64,000 nt of DNA, taken from the NCBI GenBank assembly GCA_020186115.1, contig WSYJ01000142.1, forward strand, positions 186,001 to 250,000, written 5' to 3'. The DNA comes from Histomonas meleagridis (Eukaryota; Parabasalia; Tritrichomonadida; Dientamoebidae). Both the position numbers and the translations under genes were made by a program. The notes under the pieces are model-generated. The model did not search any database and was not told the origin of the DNA. It saw only the letters and a list, made by a program, of their open reading frames with translations. Position 1 is the first letter of the stretch, and the number at the start of each line of letters is the position of its first letter. Of the stretch, positions 58,723 to 64,000 are shown piece after piece.

Positions 58723-61700
58723 TCAAAATGAGTGTCTATGTGCCTTTTGCATAAATCGTGCAGCAGCTTCAATGCCTCCTTCGATAGCATTCTTCATATA
58801 CTTTTGCGAATCTTGTGTATTCGTTTCCACGCCGATTCCAAAGTTTAGCATCACTCCATAGTTATAGTTTGCCAAAGGTAATTTTCCTTCGTTTACAGCA
58901 TTTCTCATATATCTGACTGCTTGTTGTAAGTTCTGTTTGACGTCTCTTCCCTTAACGAGTGCTACTGCTAAGTTGTTCATGGCGACAGCAGATCCTTGAT
59001 CAGCGGCAGCTTTGTATAGCTTCAATGCTCCTCTCTTGTTTTGTTGTACACCTATTCCATTATCAAGTAATGTTGCATAGTTAGTTAAGGCTTCATTGCA
59101 ACCTTTTTCGGCAGCTTGTTTGATTAATCCACTACCTCTAACAAGGTCTTGTTCTGTAGCATTACCTTCTACCAAAGCTATACCATAGTTATTCATTGCT
59201 ACTGGGTTACCCAAAGAAGCAGCCTTTTCGAAATATAATACAGCATCTTTCGGATTCTTCTTATGGATACCTGTATTTGCAATTGCATACACGTTACCAT
59301 TTTTACCAGCCTTTGCATATAATTTAATAGCCTTTTGTAAGTCTTTCTTGATATCTAATCCACATTCGATCTTATATGCCAAATTGTTCATTGCTTTCGG
59401 ATGTCCTTGTTCCGCTGCCATTTCTAAGTACTTGTTTGCCTCGACAGAATCCTTAGCAACGCCTCTTCCTTGTTCTAGTAATATCGCGAAGTTTGATTGG
59501 GCCGCTGCGCAACCGTTATCAGCGGCCGTTTTGAATAAGTTTGCCGCCTTAACCGCGTTCTTGGGCACCCCGCGTCCTGCTATATGCATTGCTGCTAAGT
59601 TATTCATAGCTGCGTAATGATTATTTTCAACTGCTAATTCATAATTCTGAGCAGCGATATGATAGTTTTGAGTGGTACCTTGACCTTTTTCATATAGCCT
59701 TGCTACCGAGAAATAACCTTCAGGATTACCTACATCAGCAGCCATTTGATAATGAGTTAAAGCATTCGACATATTTTTAAGTGTTCCATGACCATATTCA
59801 GCTTTAAGACCTTCGATTATGTTATACGAAGACTTTAATTTCTTTTTCATTGATTTAATTTTTTCTTGATTTTCTTTTTCTAATTTCTTTAAGTTTTCTT
59901 CATTTTCTTTCTTTAATTCTTCAATTAGTTTCTTTAATTCTTCATTTTGTTTATTGTTATCTTCGTTTTGTTTCCTTAATTCTTTCGTTTCATCCTTTAG
60001 GTCATTAATTTGTTTGTTTAATTCTTCGTTTTGTTTATTTAATTGTTCAATTTCATTTTCTTTTTCACTTTTATACGTCTTATATTTCATCTTTTTGTCT
60101 TGAATTAATTGTTTTTGTTGTTTAAGTTGTTCAAGTTGTTGATTAATTTGTTCATTTAATTTTTCAACTTCTTCTTTTTGTTTCTTTTTATCTTCTTTCG
60201 ATTGCTTATCTTTGTTATCTAATTCTTCTTTCATCTTTTCTAATTCTTCTTTTAATGCTTCGAATTCTTCTTTCATTGTATCAATTTGATCTTCTTTTTG
60301 TTGATTGTTTTGTTTTAGTTCAATGATTTCAGTGACTTTTTCTCCAATTTGTTTTTGTAACTTTTCAAGTTCTGCTTCTTTTGCACTTTCTTCTGATTGT
60401 CCGAATGATATTTGTTGTTTAAGTCCTTCGATTGTAGAATCTTTCATTTGTACTTCTGTTTCATATTTAGAATTTTCTTTCTTTAATTCATCAATTTGTT
60501 GTTGTAATTTTTCTTTTGTCTCCTTAAGTTTGTTTTGTGTTTTTTCTGTTTCTTCTTCTTTTTCTTTAATATCATTCTTAAGTTTTTTGACTTTGTCTTT
60601 ATGTTTCTTTTGTAACTCTTCATGATCTTCTTTTATCTTCTTAAGTTTGTTCTTCTTTGATTCAAGTTTAGTTTGAGTTTCTTCGATTTCATTTTGTTTA
60701 TCTTCAATTTCATGTTGTTTCTCTTTAAGTTCATTTTGTTTCTCTTGAAGTTCACTTTGTCTTTCTTTAAGTTCATTACTGACTTCTTTAAGTTCTGTTT
60801 CCTTTTCTTCAAGTTGACTTCGTTTCTCATTAAGTTCGGCTTCTTTCTCTTCAAGTTGTTTCGAACTGTATTGTTTCATTTGTTCAATTTCATCATTCTT
60901 AACTGATAATAATGAATTTAACTTGTTAAATTGCGCATGTAATTCCATCATTTCTTGTTTCGTCTTTTCATTCGTTTCTTTGGCTGCAAGAAACTCTTCT
61001 TTAGATGGACTAGTCTTAAGTAAATTATATAATGAGCATAAGGCAGTAAATAATTGTTCGCAAAGTGAACAAAACTTTTCGTTGTCTGCTAAAAATGGAT
61101 GAAGTCGCTTTTCCATTGTATCTAAGATCTCATGAACATCTTTAAGTGGTTCGCTTTCTTTGACCATCTTGGCAATGGCATCGTTCATAGCTTGTGTACG
61201 GAAGAGACGAAGTCGTGCTGCTTCCATCAAGGATTCATCTGTTATAAATCGGAAAAGTTCGGCAACTTGTGTAATGATGGACTTTTCATCAGGCTCTTCA
61301 ACTCCTACAAGATCACTAGGTTCTAAGAAAACTGGTATTCCAAGATCTTTAAGAGCATCAAGTGCTATGCTGACATTTTCGGCTTGGTTGTCAGGATCAA
61401 GAGAATTGAAATCAAGAACTTCAGGAACATATTTGTTGACAAGAGCACAAAGTCCAAGACCTGATTTCCATGAATTTGTAAAATTGGCAATTTCAACATT
61501 TGGATATCCTTGAGTTGATTCTTGACACCACTTCAGAAGGGCATCACGTGAACTTTGTCCTTTATCTCTATGACCTTCCATAATTGAATCTAAATGACAT
61601 TTGGAAATAACAGACCATAATAAACCTAATGTAAGCTTTAAATTCTTATCTACAATGTCAGAACCACCAATACCAACAAGTTTAATTCCCATTTCAGCTT

Positions 61701-61956
61701 GAATAAAATTAACGGCCAGATTACAGTTTTCAATCATTTGAACACGCATTGTTGGCTTGTGGTGATATCTGGATTTGACTTCTTTGTGAGAAACAATTTC
61801 TAAAAGATCGATTAACTTGACACCATCTGAAAATTCGAATAAGTTGTCGATGTGATTATTTCTTTGTTTAAGATTAACATTTACCCACTTTGTAAATACA
61901 GATATCTGGGTTTCTTCCCATGTACGTGGCAATAAGCCTCTGTTGTCTTTGGACAT
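58723..61956 (-). CDS. Actin-binding CH-CH, coiled-coil and Sel1-repeat protein
   Basis: The start is ATG 61956 (MSKDNRGLLPRTWEETQ), giving 1,077 residues; the open frame upstream has only a TTG start and a hydrophobic segment. Two calponin-homology domains occupy about residues 12-120 (FTKWVNVNL, LFEFSDGVKLIDLLEIVS) and 135-245 (ALLKWCQESTQGYPNVEI, FTNSWKSGLGLCALVNKY), the actin-binding pair of alpha-actinin/fimbrin type. A highly charged coiled coil of about 450 residues follows (ELKEKQHEIEDKQNEIE). The last 340 residues contain about nine Sel1/TPR-like repeats (AAMNNLAAMHIAGRGVPKNA, MNNYGIALVEG). CH pairs with Sel1 repeats are an unusual fusion and suggest an actin-linked scaffold. Confidence 0.88.
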   Translation of the reverse strand: MSKDNRGLLPRTWEETQISVFTKWVNVNLKQRNNHIDNLFEFSDGVKLIDLLEIVSHKEVKSRYHHKPTMRVQMIENCNLAVNFIQAEMGIKLVGIGGSDIVDKNLKLTLGLLWSVISKCHLDSIMEGHRDKGQSSRDALLKWCQESTQGYPNVEIANFTNSWKSGLGLCALVNKYVPEVLDFNSLDPDNQAENVSIALDALKDLGIPVFLEPSDLVGVEEPDEKSIITQVAELFRFITDESLMEAARLRLFRTQAMNDAIAKMVKESEPLKDVHEILDTMEKRLHPFLADNEKFCSLCEQLFTALCSLYNLLKTSPSKEEFLAAKETNEKTKQEMMELHAQFNKLNSLLSVKNDEIEQMKQYSSKQLEEKEAELNEKRSQLEEKETELKEVSNELKERQSELQEKQNELKEKQHEIEDKQNEIEETQTKLESKKNKLKKIKEDHEELQKKHKDKVKKLKNDIKEKEEETEKTQNKLKETKEKLQQQIDELKKENSKYETEVQMKDSTIEGLKQQISFGQSEESAKEAELEKLQKQIGEKVTEIIELKQNNQQKEDQIDTMKEEFEALKEELEKMKEELDNKDKQSKEDKKKQKEEVEKLNEQINQQLEQLKQQKQLIQDKKMKYKTYKSEKENEIEQLNKQNEELNKQINDLKDETKELRKQNEDNNKQNEELKKLIEELKKENEENLKKLEKENQEKIKSMKKKLKSSYNIIEGLKAEYGHGTLKNMSNALTHYQMAADVGNPEGYFSVARLYEKGQGTTQNYHIAAQNYELAVENNHYAAMNNLAAMHIAGRGVPKNAVKAANLFKTAADNGCAAAQSNFAILLEQGRGVAKDSVEANKYLEMAAEQGHPKAMNNLAYKIECGLDIKKDLQKAIKLYAKAGKNGNVYAIANTGIHKKNPKDAVLYFEKAASLGNPVAMNNYGIALVEGNATEQDLVRGSGLIKQAAEKGCNEALTNYATLLDNGIGVQQNKRGALKLYKAAADQGSAVAMNNLAVALVKGRDVKQNLQQAVRYMRNAVNEGKLPLANYNYGVMLNFGIGVETNTQDSQKYMKNAIEGGIEAAARFMQKAHRHSF

Positions 61957-62937
61957 TGTTACGATTGAAGGTTTTTGACAACGCTTTTCATTGTGAGCGG
62001 TTTTTATGAATAGAAAAAAAATTGATAAGATAAAGAACAAAGAAATCCGGTAAAGCCGATAGCAAAAGCCACTTTCTGACAAATAATAATATCGTTGAAT
62101 AAAGGACATTTTATATGTCAATAATAAAATAAAATTTATTCCAAGAGGAATTGTGGACAATATTCATGTTTATTTTGGAATATTTTCAGTACGTAAAAGA
62201 AAAAGTTTACATAATTGTCGCTTCACCAAATTCAATAAAAAAATTGTTCGAAAATGACAGTATAAATAACACAAAAAGTTGAACTTTTTTAATGCAAAAT
62301 AAATCATTTTCTAAAGAAACCAATTTGTCTGAAAAAAACGGGCTCGCTTTGATCGGTCTTAATTAAATATATTACAAAAAGTTTAAATGCCGTTAATTTT
62401 TTTCTGCCATCAGAATGAGCGGTGATGTGAATATTTATGTATCGTCTATTTACAAGGCAAAAAAAACTCTTATATGCTTTCAACTATACAAACTCGCCAA
62501 GGAAATAATGGAAAAAATGGTGTTAAATTCAATGGAAAAATGAACTCAAGATACTTCAAATGAATTATTTGTTTTATGGTTGATCAATCATTTGTTTTGG
62601 AGTGTTTGCCAATTGCTAAAAAATGCTCTTTCTTTAGAGATTCGTTTTCTTTGCTTTTAACTTAGTTCAGGATGATTTGCATTGTTAAATAATTTTGAAG
62701 CTTTTTATTCAACAGGAAGGAAATTTGATTAATTTGCAATTCAAGCTTTGCTATGATATCATATTTTTCTCAGTCAAAGTTGAACTCTATTTTCTTCAAA
62801 AAAACGATATGATCTTACTTTTTTTAAAAAAAGAAAACATATTATTGCTATTACCATTATTTACACTTGTGCCTTTTACTTTATTTAAATCAGAATTGGA
62901 TTAATTTGTTGCAAAATAACGAAAATGTGTGAATTTT
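61957..62937. other. Intergenic region
   Basis: About 980 bp between the CH/Sel1 gene and the Rab gene, AT-rich. The small plus-strand frame 62695-62904 has no recognisable features and is probably chance. No RNA gene seen. Confidence 0.4.
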
Positions 62938-63528
62938 TTAACAGCCACATTTTTTCTGATCCTCATCATCTTCATCTTTAAGAACAGGGTTGAGATTATT
63001 GGTATCAAGAGAGATATCCTTACTCAAAAGCTGAAATGCAATATCTTCAACAAGATCTTCAATATTTTGACCTGTTTGAGCAGAAACTTCGAAATATACA
63101 GCGCCCATGCTATCTGCTTTATTGTTAGCTTCTTCTATTGTTACAGTTCTTTCACTTGTTAGATCAGCTTTATTTCCTATCAAATAAAGAAGCGTTTTTT
63201 CACCGATACTTCTTTCCATTTCATCATACCAAACCTGAGCATCATTAAATGAATCCTTTGAATTTAAGGCAAAAACAATTAAGCAAGCTTGAGATCCCTG
63301 GTAATACATTGGAGCCAATGACCTAAACCTTTCCTGTCCTGCTGTATCCCAAATTCTTAGTGTTACATTGCCTTGTTCTTTTTGTATTGTTTTTGCAGTA
63401 AATGATGCACCAATTGTTGGGAGTTGGTTGGGATCAAAAACGCCTGAGCCAATACGTGAAATAATACTTGTTTTTCCTACCCCAGACATTCCAATAAATA
63501 CAACTTTCGCTTCATAATTTTTTGTCAT
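62938..63528 (-). CDS. Rab-family small GTPase
   Basis: A complete 196-residue Rab from ATG 63528. G1 GMSGVGKTS, G2 Thr in PTIGASF, G3 WDTAGQERF, G4 NKAD, G5 SAQ, and the C-terminal CGC motif for double geranylgeranylation. The Rab5/21/22-like features are YEAKVVFIGMSGVGKTS, TIGASFTAKTI and RFRSLAPMYYQGSQACLIVF. It would regulate endosomal membrane traffic; the exact subclass cannot be fixed. The hypervariable tail is acidic (LKDEDDEDQKK) and short. Confidence 0.92.
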   Translation of the reverse strand: MTKNYEAKVVFIGMSGVGKTSIISRIGSGVFDPNQLPTIGASFTAKTIQKEQGNVTLRIWDTAGQERFRSLAPMYYQGSQACLIVFALNSKDSFNDAQVWYDEMERSIGEKTLLYLIGNKADLTSERTVTIEEANNKADSMGAVYFEVSAQTGQNIEDLVEDIAFQLLSKDISLDTNNLNPVLKDEDDEDQKKCGC

Positions 63529-63606
63529 TAGGAAATGATAAGATTGAGAACTTTACTCTGTAAGTTTTGTGAAAATAATCAAAAGAAAAGTTATTTACCA
63601 ATAATC

Positions 63607-64000
63607 TTAACAGCATTTACCTGAATCTTCCTCTTGGTTTTCTTTGACAGTTTCTTTTGGCATTGACATTGCTGTGATTTCGCCTTGGATATATTTGTGT
63701 AGAGTATCTGTTCCTAATTTCAGGAAAAGTTCCGAAATTTGTGTGTTTTCAAGTGCAGATGTTTCCATATACATAAGGTTATGCGTACGAGCAAATTCTT
63801 CTGCTTCTTGTGATGAAACTGTTCTTTTTGAAGATAGATCAACTTTATTACCAACAAGAATAAAAGAACAATGTGGATCAGCTTCAACTGTAGCGTCTTT
63901 AAGCCACTTAGGCAATTGTTCAAATGAAGATCTATTTGTGATATCATAAACTAAAACACAACCAACTGCTGCACGATAATATGATTTTACAATGGTATAA
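63607..64000 (-). CDS. Rab-family small GTPase, partial at the window end
   Basis: The C-terminal two thirds of a second Rab, cut at 64000. It begins YTIVKSYYRAAVGCVLVYDI (switch II/alpha2-beta4), then NKVD (G4), TSALEN (G5) and ends GKCC, a CC prenylation motif. YYR.AVG.VLVYDI and FLKLGTDTL suggest the Rab2/4/14 group rather than Rab5. It lies 78 bp upstream of the other Rab in the same direction, so these are neighbouring paralogues. Confidence 0.88.
   Translation of the reverse strand, partial: YTIVKSYYRAAVGCVLVYDITNRSSFEQLPKWLKDATVEADPHCSFILVGNKVDLSSKRTVSSQEAEEFARTHNLMYMETSALENTQISELFLKLGTDTLHKYIQGEITAMSMPKETVKENQEEDSGKCC

Noticed and set aside
58723-62160. N-terminal membrane segment of the CH/Sel1 protein
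   Set aside because: The upstream extension begins only at TTG (62160) or an ATG before a non-conserved hydrophobic stretch; the CH domain starts naturally after ATG 61956.
62695-63162. Small plus-strand frames near the Rab gene
   Set aside because: One is antisense to the Rab coding sequence and the other has no coding character or homology I can see.

Overview
The window is an AT-rich chromosomal segment that fits a trichomonad (Parabasalia; Trichomonas or Tritrichomonas type). The basis is indirect but consistent: long intronless genes, DUF3447-type ankyrin genes, BspA-like leucine-rich surface proteins, a CH-domain/Sel1 protein, paired Rab GTPases, and nested mariner, Merlin and Maverick/Polinton DNA transposons. 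The species cannot be fixed from the sequence alone.

Host genes occupy the two ends. Left end (minus strand): an ankyrin gene with an intact N-terminal part and a long ankyrin tail whose 15 units are separated by stop-containing AT-rich spacers (167-3976); a bridge-like lipid-transfer protein of the BLTP1/Csf1 type (4268-12187); and a MYCBP/AMY-1 homologue (12405-12653). Right end: an ADP-ribosyltransferase-like membrane protein (43373-44422), a broken BBS9/PTHB1 gene (44670-46256), two mosaic BspA-like surface genes, a HEAT/ARM-like protein, a second ankyrin gene with the same interrupted tail (54396-56540), an Mrd1/RBM19-like rRNA-processing protein, a CH + coiled-coil + Sel1 protein, and two Rab GTPases (the second cut by the window end).

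The middle (about 13.3-42.6 kb) is a transposon graveyard. A mariner copy (13421-14692) sits in what looks like a solo Maverick terminus. A Merlin (IS1595-like) transposase gene is split by a complete 15.9-kb Maverick-like element (17144-33052) with TIRs of about 1,080 bp and a 5-bp target duplication. Beyond it lie a short TIR element, hAT-like, PIF/Harbinger-like and MULE fragments, a second decayed Maverick (about 36.7-39.7 kb) and nested copies of an rve-type transposon. A 1.1-kb AAT microsatellite abuts the Merlin end.

The large element carries an SF3 (D5-like) helicase, an HNH endonuclease, a phage-type HTH-repeat fibre, an rve integrase with a D,D35,D motif, a probable major capsid protein, a candidate minor capsid protein, a possible membrane-active peptide protein and structural-looking coiled-coil proteins. 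I find no PolB, packaging ATPase or adenain-like protease. Several of its genes are broken by single stops or 1-nt shifts, so this copy is either in early decay or contains assembly errors. The most unusual observations are the ankyrin arrays, the gene content of the Maverick-like element, and a terminal hairpin whose stem covaries between the Maverick end and the solo terminus.
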